Below, in pieces: positions 1 to 6,245 of a DNA stretch of 9,456 bases. Position 1 is the first letter of the stretch. Each line of letters begins with the position of its first letter. Position numbers and translations under genes: made by a program. The notes below the pieces were generated by a model. The model was not told where the DNA came from. It saw only the letters and a program-made list of their open reading frames with translations, and did not search any database. Location: positions 1-9,456 of the forward strand of contig WQSV01000039.1 in assembly GCA_009787685.1 (NCBI GenBank), given 5' to 3'. This DNA is from Bacillota bacterium (GTDB lineage: Bacteria; Bacillota; Clostridia; Christensenellales; Pumilibacteraceae).

Positions 1-1838
1 CGCAAAAAAAAGTCCTTGATCATCTTAATATAGCGCAAGATGACAATAAAAATAAATATCTTGAACTTGATAGCATCGCAACAAAAACACTTGAACTACT
101 GGAAAACTCATCGGATGGAAAGAAAAAGGGAACTCTTTTGTGGCTAATTGACAAAACAGTAACTCCAATGGGAAAACGCTTTATTAAAAGTCAAATTTCT
201 CGCCCGTTGATGTGTTCAAAAAGCATTAATGAAAGGCTTGATGGGGTTGAAGTTTTGACTGATAATATATTGCGAGATAAATTATCGGGTCATTTAAAAA
301 ATATTTTTGACATTGAAAGACTAATGTCAAAAGTGTCTAATGGAAATATTGGCCCAAGAGAACTGCTTAGCCTTAATGTTTCGCTGAACGAGCTTAAAAA
401 TCTAAAAATTATTTTAAATGGCATAAGCACTAAAATTCTTTCTTCAATAGCAAAAATGCTGAATGAATTTAAGAGAGAAGTTGTTCTAATCAATTCAAGC
501 ATTGATATTGAATGCCCAAACAAACTGTCTTTAGGGCGTGTTATCAAAAAGGGTTTTGACAAAGAACTTGATGAATATATGGCTTTGTCAGATAATATTG
601 CAAGTCATCTTGCAGAGCTTGAACTCAAAGAAAGGGCTGAAACGGGCATAAAAACATTAAAAATCGGCTATACGCGGGTGTATGGATATTTTATTGAAGT
701 CTCAAAAGCCTACCTTGGGCAAGTGCCTTATCGCTTTGTGAGAAAGCAAACCGTCGCTGGTGGAGAGCGTTTTTTCACCGAAGAACTCAAAGAACTTGAA
801 GACAAGATTCTTTCAGCGAAGGACAAAGCATCAAAAAGAGAAGAACAATTATATTGTGAAATCGTTCAAAAAATCAAAGAAAAACTGGACGAAATTTTGT
901 CAAGTGCTAAAGCGATTGCTCATCTTGATTTTTTGTGTTCAAGCGCGCAAGTTGCAACGGAATATAATTTTATTCGACCAAAAATCGACAGCAAAATTCA
1001 ACATATACGCATCAAAGAAGGTCGACATGGAGTTATTGAAAAACTGCTCAAAAACGATTCTTTTGTTCCAAATGACACTTTTCTTGATGGTGGTGAAAAC
1101 AAGTTGATGCTAATAACTGGTCCAAATATGGCAGGAAAAAGTGTTTATATGAGGCAAGTTGCATTGATTGCGGTTTTGGCTCATATGGGGAGTTTTGTTC
1201 CTGCAAGTGAGTGTGAAATGTGTGTGCTTGACAGAATTTTCACGCGAGTTGGAGCGCATGACGATTTTTTGAGTGGGCGAAGCACATTCATGGTAGAAAT
1301 GAGCGAGGTTGCAAACATTCTGTCGAGCGCGACAAGTTCTTCTCTTGTTATTATGGATGAAGTTGGAAGGGGGACATCAACCTATGATGGTCTTTCAATT
1401 GCAAAGAGCATTCTTGAATACCTTTCGAAAAAATTAAAAGCGAAAGCATTATTTTCAACGCATTATCATGAATTGACTGAACTAGAGGGAAATTTGTCGG
1501 GAATAAAAAACTACAAATTGACTCTTAAAGAAGTCGGAAATCAAATAATTTTCATGAGAAAATTGGCGAGGGGTGCATCGAATAGAAGTTTTGGGGTTGA
1601 GGTTGCAAGGCTCGCTGGACTTCCCCAAGATGTGACAAATCGAGCGAAAGAAATATTGATTGAACTAGAAAATCGTGAACAAATGAAAATTCAACAAATG
1701 AGTTTTGATTCAATTGAAAAGCAAGTTGCGACACAAAAAAGTGAAGTCGAACGCATTTTAAAAGACATTGATTTAAACAATTTAACACCTCTACAAGCAT
1801 TAGATGTGCTTGCGGATTTGAAGGAAAAACTAAAATAA
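1..1838 (+). CDS. mutS: DNA mismatch repair ATPase MutS (5'-truncated by window edge)
   Basis: MutS finds base mismatches and small loops behind the replication fork and, with ATP, recruits MutL. The open frame (codon phase starting at base 3) runs in from the left edge without a stop, giving about 611 residues of a family usually near 850-880. The N-terminal mismatch-reading domain and most of the connector are therefore outside the window. Seen here are the core start (YLELDSIATKTLELLEN, then KKGTLLWLID), a long helical lever/clamp region, and the complete ATPase: Walker A GPNMAGKS at bases 1119-1142, the ST-rich signature around GRSTFMVEM, Walker B with DE at base 1356 followed by GRGTSTYDG, and the switch His in FSTHYHEL. 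The C-terminal helix ending TPLQALDVLADLKEKLK is typical. It is followed after 7 bases by a repeat element and then mutL, so the two are probably co-transcribed. Nothing looks broken; the truncation is only the window edge. Confidence 0.97.
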   Translation, partial: QKKVLDHLNIAQDDNKNKYLELDSIATKTLELLENSSDGKKKGTLLWLIDKTVTPMGKRFIKSQISRPLMCSKSINERLDGVEVLTDNILRDKLSGHLKNIFDIERLMSKVSNGNIGPRELLSLNVSLNELKNLKIILNGISTKILSSIAKMLNEFKREVVLINSSIDIECPNKLSLGRVIKKGFDKELDEYMALSDNIASHLAELELKERAETGIKTLKIGYTRVYGYFIEVSKAYLGQVPYRFVRKQTVAGGERFFTEELKELEDKILSAKDKASKREEQLYCEIVQKIKEKLDEILSSAKAIAHLDFLCSSAQVATEYNFIRPKIDSKIQHIRIKEGRHGVIEKLLKNDSFVPNDTFLDGGENKLMLITGPNMAGKSVYMRQVALIAVLAHMGSFVPASECEMCVLDRIFTRVGAHDDFLSGRSTFMVEMSEVANILSSATSSSLVIMDEVGRGTSTYDGLSIAKSILEYLSKKLKAKALFSTHYHELTELEGNLSGIKNYKLTLKEVGNQIIFMRKLARGASNRSFGVEVARLAGLPQDVTNRAKEILIELENREQMKIQQMSFDSIEKQVATQKSEVERILKDIDLNNLTPLQALDVLADLKEKLK

Positions 1839-1844
1839 CCGTAT

Positions 1845-1857
1845 TATGCGTGGCATA
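1845..1857 (+). repeat. 13-bp motif TATGCGTGRCATA, copy A (mutS/mutL junction)
   Basis: The sequence is TATGCGTGGCATA. Its ends TATGC and GCATA are exact reverse complements around GTG. It is one of four near-identical same-orientation copies in the window (others at 3318, 4580 and 7498). It lies 6 bases after the mutS stop and just before the likely mutL start. If mutL started at the upstream ATG at 1846, this copy would encode MRGI. No RBS precedes that ATG. Confidence 0.85.
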
Positions 1858-1869
1858 CTATGGGAACGA

Positions 1870-3699
1870 ATGAAGAAAATGAGTGAAATTAATGTATTAG
1901 ACAGCAAAATATTCAATCGAATTGCGGCTGGTGAGGTTGTTGACTCGCCGGCTAGTATTGTCAAAGAATTGGTTGAAAATTCAATAGATGCAAAAGCGAA
2001 TAGTATTTCAATCAAAATTGAACAAGGTGGAATAAAGCGCATTAGCATAACAGATAATGGAAAAGGGCTTTTTCAGTCGGATTTGGAAAAAGCATTTTTG
2101 CCTCACGCGACAAGCAAAATAAAAACACTCAACGATCTAAATGCAATAAAAACCCTAGGATTTCGAGGTGAAGCTCTTGCGAGCATTGCATCTGTTGCAA
2201 AAGTGACTATGGTTTCGCGAAGAGAAGGTGAGGATATGGGGTATTTCGTTTCTTATGAAAATGGAGTCCTTGTTGAAAAAGGAGAAAGAGCATCGCAATT
2301 TGGAACAACCGTTGTTGTTGAGGATTTGTTTAAAAATGTTCCAGCGAGGGCAAAATTTTTAAAAAAGCCATCAAGTGAAGCGAGTTCAATCACTGATCTT
2401 GTTCAAAAACTAACATTAGCAAATGTTGAAATTTCATTCAAATATACTAACGAGGAAAAGTGTGTCTTGCATTCCCAAGGTGACGGGTTAAAAAAGGCAA
2501 TCTATGCTGTCTATGGTGATGTTTTGAGTGATTTGAATGAAGTTTCTTCGTATTTATCCGATATGGACATTAAAGTGAAAGGATTTGCTTCAAAAATTGG
2601 GCACTTTAAGCATAATCGAAGTTATCAAATCTTCGTTGTTAATGGACGGGTTGTCGAGTGTTCAGAATTGTCTTATTATATGTTCGTTCTCTATAAAGAT
2701 TTTTTGATGACGCGTTCGTATCCAATGTTTGTTGTTCATTTGAATCTTCCTCATGACACAATCGATGTTAATGTTCATCCCAACAAAATGCAAGTCAAAT
2801 TTACATCTTTAGACAAGGTGAAATCTGCACTGTCAAAAGCAATTAGACCATCACTAAGAAATGAGTTATTTGTTAATGATAGTGAAAATGAAGATGTCTT
2901 TGAATCGGTGACAAGCAATGTTCTGTTTTCGGGAGGAGAGCATTCCTTGGCGTTTAATGGATTGATCGACTCTAAGAGTGAAGTTGTTTTTAAGGAGCCT
3001 AAAAATAGTGTTGGTGTTGTTCCTGAGATATCAGTGAATTATTCTTCTGCAAATGCGAAATATTCTTCCTCACAACAAGCATCCGAAATTATTTCTCATG
3101 AGCTAACTTCATTTGTTGAAATAAAACAAAAGCCAAAAATTATTGGAAAACTTTTTTCCACCTATTTAATCATTGAGCATCACAATAATGTCTACTTCGT
3201 GGATCAGCACGCCGCTCATGAAAGAATATTGTTTGATGAGTTTATTGGTGCATATCTTTCAAATGAGTTGCATGTTCAAGACCTTCTGGCGCCCTTTATG
3301 TTTGAAATCCCTAATACTATGCGTGACATACTGTGTGATTTTATTCCAAAGCTTGAAGAAGCAGGTTTTAGGATATCTGAGATATCGGACAATATCTATT
3401 CATTGTCAAGCGTTCCTCAATTATTTTCCTTGATGTCTTTAAAAGATTTTGTTGATATATTGATAATAGCATTAAAAAGTGGTGAAATAAAAAATGAAGA
3501 TTTTGTGAGAGATAAAATTGCGATGAGTGCATGCAAAGCGGCGGTGAAAGGTAATCATGAGCTGTCTAGTGTTGAGGTCGAAAATTTATTAAAGCAATTA
3601 GAGGAGCATGATGGAGTGATGCTTTGTCCTCATGGGAGACCTGTTTTGGTTAAGCATTCAAAACTTGATTTGGAAAAGTGGTTCAAAAGAAAGGTTTAA
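1870..3699 (+). CDS. mutL: DNA mismatch repair protein MutL (endonuclease type)
   Basis: MutL couples MutS mismatch recognition to strand removal. In bacteria without MutH it nicks the new strand itself. Counting from the ATG at 1879, the GHKL ATPase motifs are KELVENSIDA (residues 29-38, with E30 and N34), DNGKG (59-63) and GFRGEAL (94-100). The C-terminal part has the metal-dependent endonuclease motif DQHA(X)2E(X)4E starting at D442, a QDLLAPF peptide matching the beta-clamp-binding motif position, the ACKAAVKGNHELS segment and CPHGRP (583-588). It is therefore a nicking MutL. Three in-frame starts exist: 1846 (inside a repeat copy, no RBS), 1870 (weak GGGAA just upstream) and 1879. Starting at 1879 gives 14 residues before IAAGEVV, the same as B. 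subtilis MutL as I recall it. I list 1870, but 1879 is equally plausible. The stop lies 2 bases before miaA. An internal copy of the 13-bp motif (3318-3330) encodes MRDI without adding length. Confidence 0.96.
   Translation: MKKMSEINVLDSKIFNRIAAGEVVDSPASIVKELVENSIDAKANSISIKIEQGGIKRISITDNGKGLFQSDLEKAFLPHATSKIKTLNDLNAIKTLGFRGEALASIASVAKVTMVSRREGEDMGYFVSYENGVLVEKGERASQFGTTVVVEDLFKNVPARAKFLKKPSSEASSITDLVQKLTLANVEISFKYTNEEKCVLHSQGDGLKKAIYAVYGDVLSDLNEVSSYLSDMDIKVKGFASKIGHFKHNRSYQIFVVNGRVVECSELSYYMFVLYKDFLMTRSYPMFVVHLNLPHDTIDVNVHPNKMQVKFTSLDKVKSALSKAIRPSLRNELFVNDSENEDVFESVTSNVLFSGGEHSLAFNGLIDSKSEVVFKEPKNSVGVVPEISVNYSSANAKYSSSQQASEIISHELTSFVEIKQKPKIIGKLFSTYLIIEHHNNVYFVDQHAAHERILFDEFIGAYLSNELHVQDLLAPFMFEIPNTMRDILCDFIPKLEEAGFRISEISDNIYSLSSVPQLFSLMSLKDFVDILIIALKSGEIKNEDFVRDKIAMSACKAAVKGNHELSSVEVENLLKQLEEHDGVMLCPHGRPVLVKHSKLDLEKWFKRKV
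3318..3330 (+). repeat. 13-bp motif TATGCGTGRCATA, copy C (inside mutL)
   Basis: The sequence is TATGCGTGACATA, in the C-terminal domain coding part of mutL. It is read as (T)MRDI in the same codon phase as the copy in miaA. The region aligns with other MutL proteins without an insertion, so the motif replaces ordinary codons and is not an inserted element. Its 3' flank (CTGTGTGATTTTAT) resembles that of the copy at 4580 (GTTAGTGATTTTTAT). Confidence 0.8.
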
Positions 3700-3701
3700 A
3701 A

Positions 3702-4616
3702 ATGACAAAACAAACTATTGGCAAACAAAAACTGTTTATAATAACTGGCCCGACTGCCATTGGAAAATCGTCGTTGAGCATTGAGGTTGCAAAACAAATA
3801 GATGCTGAAATTATTTCGTGCGACTCAATGCAAGTTTATCGAGGTTTGGATATTGGGACTGGAAAGATAACAAAAAATGAAATGCATGGAGTTCGTCATC
3901 ACTTGATTGATATTGTTGATCCGTCGGAAGAGTATTCGGTTGCAAGGTTTGTTGAAGACTCAAAAAAAGCAATTGAGGATATTTCAAGAAGAGGCAAAAA
4001 GGTTGTTCTGTGCGGTGGAACAGGCCTTTATATTAATGCACTATTAAATAACTATAACTTTGCAAGCGCTCAAAAGTCGATTAAAACACGAGAAGTGTTG
4101 AGCAAAAGACCAACAGAAGAGTTGTATCAAGAGCTTTTAATGGTCGATGATTATTCTGCAAAAAAAATATCTAAAAATGACCGAAAAAGAATTATTAGAG
4201 CGCTTGAAATTTTCTATGAAACGAGCGAAAAAAAAAGTGAAATTGCAACAAAATCTAGTGAATGCAAATATGATTATAGGTTGATTGTGCTTTCAAAAAA
4301 CAGGGAATTGATTTATGGTGGAATTGGTAAGAGAGTTGATCAATTCTTTGAGGACGGATTGCTTGATGAGGTTAAGAGGTTAATAAAGTTTTGCGATTTT
4401 CAATCTATGCAAGCAATTGGCTATAAAGAAACAGTCCAACATCTTAACGGGTTAATTTCGTTTGACGAGTTGAAAGAAAAAATAAAACAAAATTCAAGAA
4501 GGTATGCCAAAAGACAACTAACTTATTTTAGGGGAATGAAGACAGAGAAAATCTGGATTGAAGACAATTTTCTTCCTGTTATGCGTGGCATAGTTAGTGA
4601 TTTTTATGAAAAATAG
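3702..4616 (+). CDS. miaA: tRNA dimethylallyltransferase MiaA
   Basis: MiaA transfers a dimethylallyl group from dimethylallyl diphosphate to N6 of A37 in tRNAs reading U-starting codons, which improves codon-anticodon pairing and reading-frame maintenance. The 304-residue protein has the usual length. It carries the P-loop GPTAIGKS (residues 16-23), the catalytic and substrate segment DSMQVYRGLDIGTGK (41-55), HHLID (66-70), GGTGLYI (105-111), DRKRIIRALEI, the QAIGYKE tRNA-binding stretch, and RRYAKRQLTYFR near the C terminus. An in-frame GTG at 3678 would extend it 8 residues into mutL; the ATG at 3702 is chosen because AAAGG lies about 9 bases upstream and the protein then fits the family start. 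It follows mutL with a 2-base gap and overlaps the next gene, so it sits inside the operon. The last 12 residues include a 13-bp repeat copy encoding MRGI. A run of nine A's (4228-4236) lies in the central part. Confidence 0.97.
   Translation: MTKQTIGKQKLFIITGPTAIGKSSLSIEVAKQIDAEIISCDSMQVYRGLDIGTGKITKNEMHGVRHHLIDIVDPSEEYSVARFVEDSKKAIEDISRRGKKVVLCGGTGLYINALLNNYNFASAQKSIKTREVLSKRPTEELYQELLMVDDYSAKKISKNDRKRIIRALEIFYETSEKKSEIATKSSECKYDYRLIVLSKNRELIYGGIGKRVDQFFEDGLLDEVKRLIKFCDFQSMQAIGYKETVQHLNGLISFDELKEKIKQNSRRYAKRQLTYFRGMKTEKIWIEDNFLPVMRGIVSDFYEK
4580..4592 (+). repeat. 13-bp motif TATGCGTGRCATA, copy B (miaA/ynbB junction)
   Basis: The sequence is TATGCGTGGCATA, identical to the copy at 1845 and with the same perfect 5-bp inverted arms. 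It lies in the last codons of miaA, read as VMRGIV, and ends 13 bases before the probable ATG of the next gene. Its placement just upstream of a start codon parallels copy A before mutL. Confidence 0.85.
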
Positions 4617-5826
4617 AACTGAAAATATTGAAAAATTAATAGAAAAATGCGAAAAAAAATGTGAGAACATTTTTTCAAAAATCGACGAAATAGCATTGTT
4701 TAATCAAGAAAAAGTTTTAAATGCGTTCCAAGAAAACAGAGTTGCTTCGCGTCATTTTTCGCCGTCAACTGGTTATGGTTATGGGGATGAAGGTCGTGAT
4801 GTTTTGAGAAAAGTTTTTTCAAATATTTTTGGAGCTGAAGATGCGCTCGTTTCTCCGTTAATAACAAGTGGAACTCATGCAATCAATCTGGCTGTAAGCG
4901 GGGTGTTGAAGTCTGGAGACACATTCTTGTTGATAACAGGAAAGCCATATGACACACTTGTTCCATCTTTTGAAAAGTTGAAAGAATTTGGAATCAAGCA
5001 AGAATGCATTGAATTGAAAGATGATGGATCAATAGATGGGGAAAATGTTAAAAAATCTCTTCTGCAAAACAAACCTAAACTAGTTTTTATTCAGCGCTCA
5101 CGTGGTTACACGGAAAGAGATAGTTTAAGTATTGATGAAATCAAAGATGCGTGTTCAATTGTGAAAAAAAATTCGTCAGCAATCATTTTTGCGGACAACT
5201 GTTATGGCGAGTTTTGCGATAAAGTTGAACCTACTGAAGTTGGGGTGGATATCGCAGCGGGTTCGTTAATTAAAAACGCTGGGGGTGGAATTGCTCCAAC
5301 GGGCGGTTATATTGTGGGAAAAAAAGAACTAATCGAACAAGTGGCTGACCGTCACATTGCATCCGGAATTGGAATGGAAGTTGGATCATATAATGCTCCA
5401 TATTTACCTTTTTATCAAGGATTGTTTCTTGCTCCTCATTCAACTGCACAAGCCCTAAAAGCATCAGTGCTTTTCGGATGTGCGTTTGAAGAATTTGGAC
5501 AAAAAACTCTTCCGAATATTTCAAAAATTCCTGCTGATATTATTCGTTCAATCAGATTTAATTCAGCGGATGAGTTGATTTCATTTGTTCAAAATATTCA
5601 AAAAAATTCACCAATAGATGCTCATGTCACTCCACATCCATGGGATATGCCGGGCTATGCTCACCAAGTTATAATGGCTGCGGGAACATTTATTCAAGGT
5701 GCAACGAGTGAGTTGTCGGCTGATTCTCCGATTAAAGAGCCGTATATAGCATATCTTCAAGGGGCGTTAACATATGAACATGCAAAAATAGCGCTCAAAA
5801 ATATATTAAAGAATGTGTATGCCTAA
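4606..5826 (+). CDS. ynbB: Methionine gamma-lyase family PLP-dependent protein (YnbB / aluminium-resistance-like)
   Basis: This is a fold-type I PLP enzyme of the family annotated as methionine gamma-lyase-like or 'aluminium resistance protein' (B. subtilis YnbB). The true substrate is not established; C-S lyase chemistry on a sulfur amino acid is inferred from the family. At about 406 residues it has normal family length. Visible are the glycine/tyrosine-rich cofactor region SPSTGYGYGDEGRD (52-64), SGTHAINLA (88-96), FADNCYGEF with the Asp (197) expected to contact the PLP ring nitrogen, and the Schiff-base lysine K223 in GSLIKNAGGG, followed by GGYIVG. The ATG at 4606 overlaps the miaA stop by 11 bases; an in-frame GTG at 4597 is an alternative. 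Neither has a clear Shine-Dalgarno, so coupling to miaA translation is likely. In B. subtilis hfq and hflX lie between miaA and ynbB; here they do not. Confidence 0.9.
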   Translation: MKNRTENIEKLIEKCEKKCENIFSKIDEIALFNQEKVLNAFQENRVASRHFSPSTGYGYGDEGRDVLRKVFSNIFGAEDALVSPLITSGTHAINLAVSGVLKSGDTFLLITGKPYDTLVPSFEKLKEFGIKQECIELKDDGSIDGENVKKSLLQNKPKLVFIQRSRGYTERDSLSIDEIKDACSIVKKNSSAIIFADNCYGEFCDKVEPTEVGVDIAAGSLIKNAGGGIAPTGGYIVGKKELIEQVADRHIASGIGMEVGSYNAPYLPFYQGLFLAPHSTAQALKASVLFGCAFEEFGQKTLPNISKIPADIIRSIRFNSADELISFVQNIQKNSPIDAHVTPHPWDMPGYAHQVIMAAGTFIQGATSELSADSPIKEPYIAYLQGALTYEHAKIALKNILKNVYA

Positions 5827-6139
5827 TCATGAAATTAAGTGTGTTGAAGTGATTGCTTAAAGCAAGTTGATAATTTGCAGAGGGATGCATTGTTCACTAG
5901 GAAACACAAAAAAAACCACTGGAAAGCGGATGTTTTAAGTTTCTTTTTTGGTTCAAATGCGGTATGTAATTTGTCGACAATTGTTGGCTTAAGAGATAGG
6001 TTGGACAACATCCTTGCAAAACAAAATCATTAAATAATTTCTCGAACTTATTTAGTTCTAGGGTATTAATATCTGCTTTTGTTATATCTGTGTGTCCATA
6101 TATTAGAAGTCTTGTATTAATTTTATGGCTAAATTTGAG
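5827..6139. other. Gene-free stretch after ynbB; possible untranslated transcript
   Basis: There is no convincing coding sequence here. No terminator directly follows ynbB, so the operon transcript may extend to the hairpin at 6140. Alternatively a separate RNA of about 290 bases could start near 5881 and end at that hairpin. Small inverted repeats are present: TTGTCGACAA (5971-5980), overlapping ACAATTGT, and GAACT/AGTTC (6044-6058) with a 5-base loop. A 100-codon open frame on the - strand (6199 to 5897) has no RBS and an odd composition with a single alanine. I do not call it a gene, though a decayed gene cannot be excluded. Confidence 0.5.
5844..5874 (+). promoter_or_regulatory. Possible 19-bp-spacer promoter with centred palindrome
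   Basis: TTGAAG (5844-5849) and GATAAT (5869-5874) are separated by 19 bases. The perfect 13-bp inverted repeat TTGCTTAAAGCAA (5853-5865) sits exactly in the middle of that spacer (both centred on 5859). A long spacer with a centred dyad is the layout used by MerR-family activators. The -35 matches the consensus at only 4 of 6, and the arms are short, so this is suggestive only. It would start transcripts near base 5881. Confidence 0.25.
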
Positions 6140-6171
6140 AATCTCTTTCCATAATAAGGAAAGGGATTTTT
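6140..6171 (+). terminator. Rho-independent terminator upstream of spoIVB
   Basis: AATCTCTTTCC (6140-6150) pairs with GGAAAGGGATT (6158-6168) over 11 positions, one of them a G-U pair, with the loop ATAATAA and a run of five T's ending at 6171. The reverse strand lacks a T run after the stem, so it acts on + strand transcripts, either the mutS-ynbB operon or a short RNA. It ends one base before the spoIVB promoter -35, insulating spoIVB from upstream readthrough. Confidence 0.75.
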
Positions 6172-6172
6172 C

Positions 6173-6201
6173 GCATAGTTTGTTTGTTTTGAGGAACACT
6201 A
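6173..6201 (+). promoter_or_regulatory. Forespore (sigma-F/sigma-G) promoter for spoIVB
   Basis: GCATA (6173-6177) matches the sigma-F (GYWTA) and sigma-G (GHATR) -35 in full. AGGAACACTA (6192-6201) matches the sigma-F -10 GGNRANAHTR at 9 of 10 after 14 bases. Read as sigma-G, AACACTA (6195-6201) matches CATWHTA at 5 of 7 with a 17-base spacer. In B. subtilis spoIVB is transcribed in the forespore by sigma-F (weakly) and sigma-G (mainly), which agrees. Transcription would begin around 6208. Confidence 0.6.
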
Positions 6202-6245
6202 ATCACAGTATGGTTCTATTTAGGCGACAACGTAGTTTAAACAAT

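Noticed and set aside
290..562. Opposite-strand open frame within mutS
   Set aside because: It lies wholly within the strongly supported mutS reading frame; no RBS or recognisable domain.
1834..1862. CATACTAT in motif copy A as a sigma-E or sigma-K -10 element
   Set aside because: No matching -35 lies at the right distance, and the motif is kept in places (inside mutL) where no promoter is expected.
5885..5938. 17-codon + strand open frame beginning ATG at 5885 after AGAGGG
   Set aside because: The purine run touches the ATG with no spacer, and the peptide has no recognisable feature.
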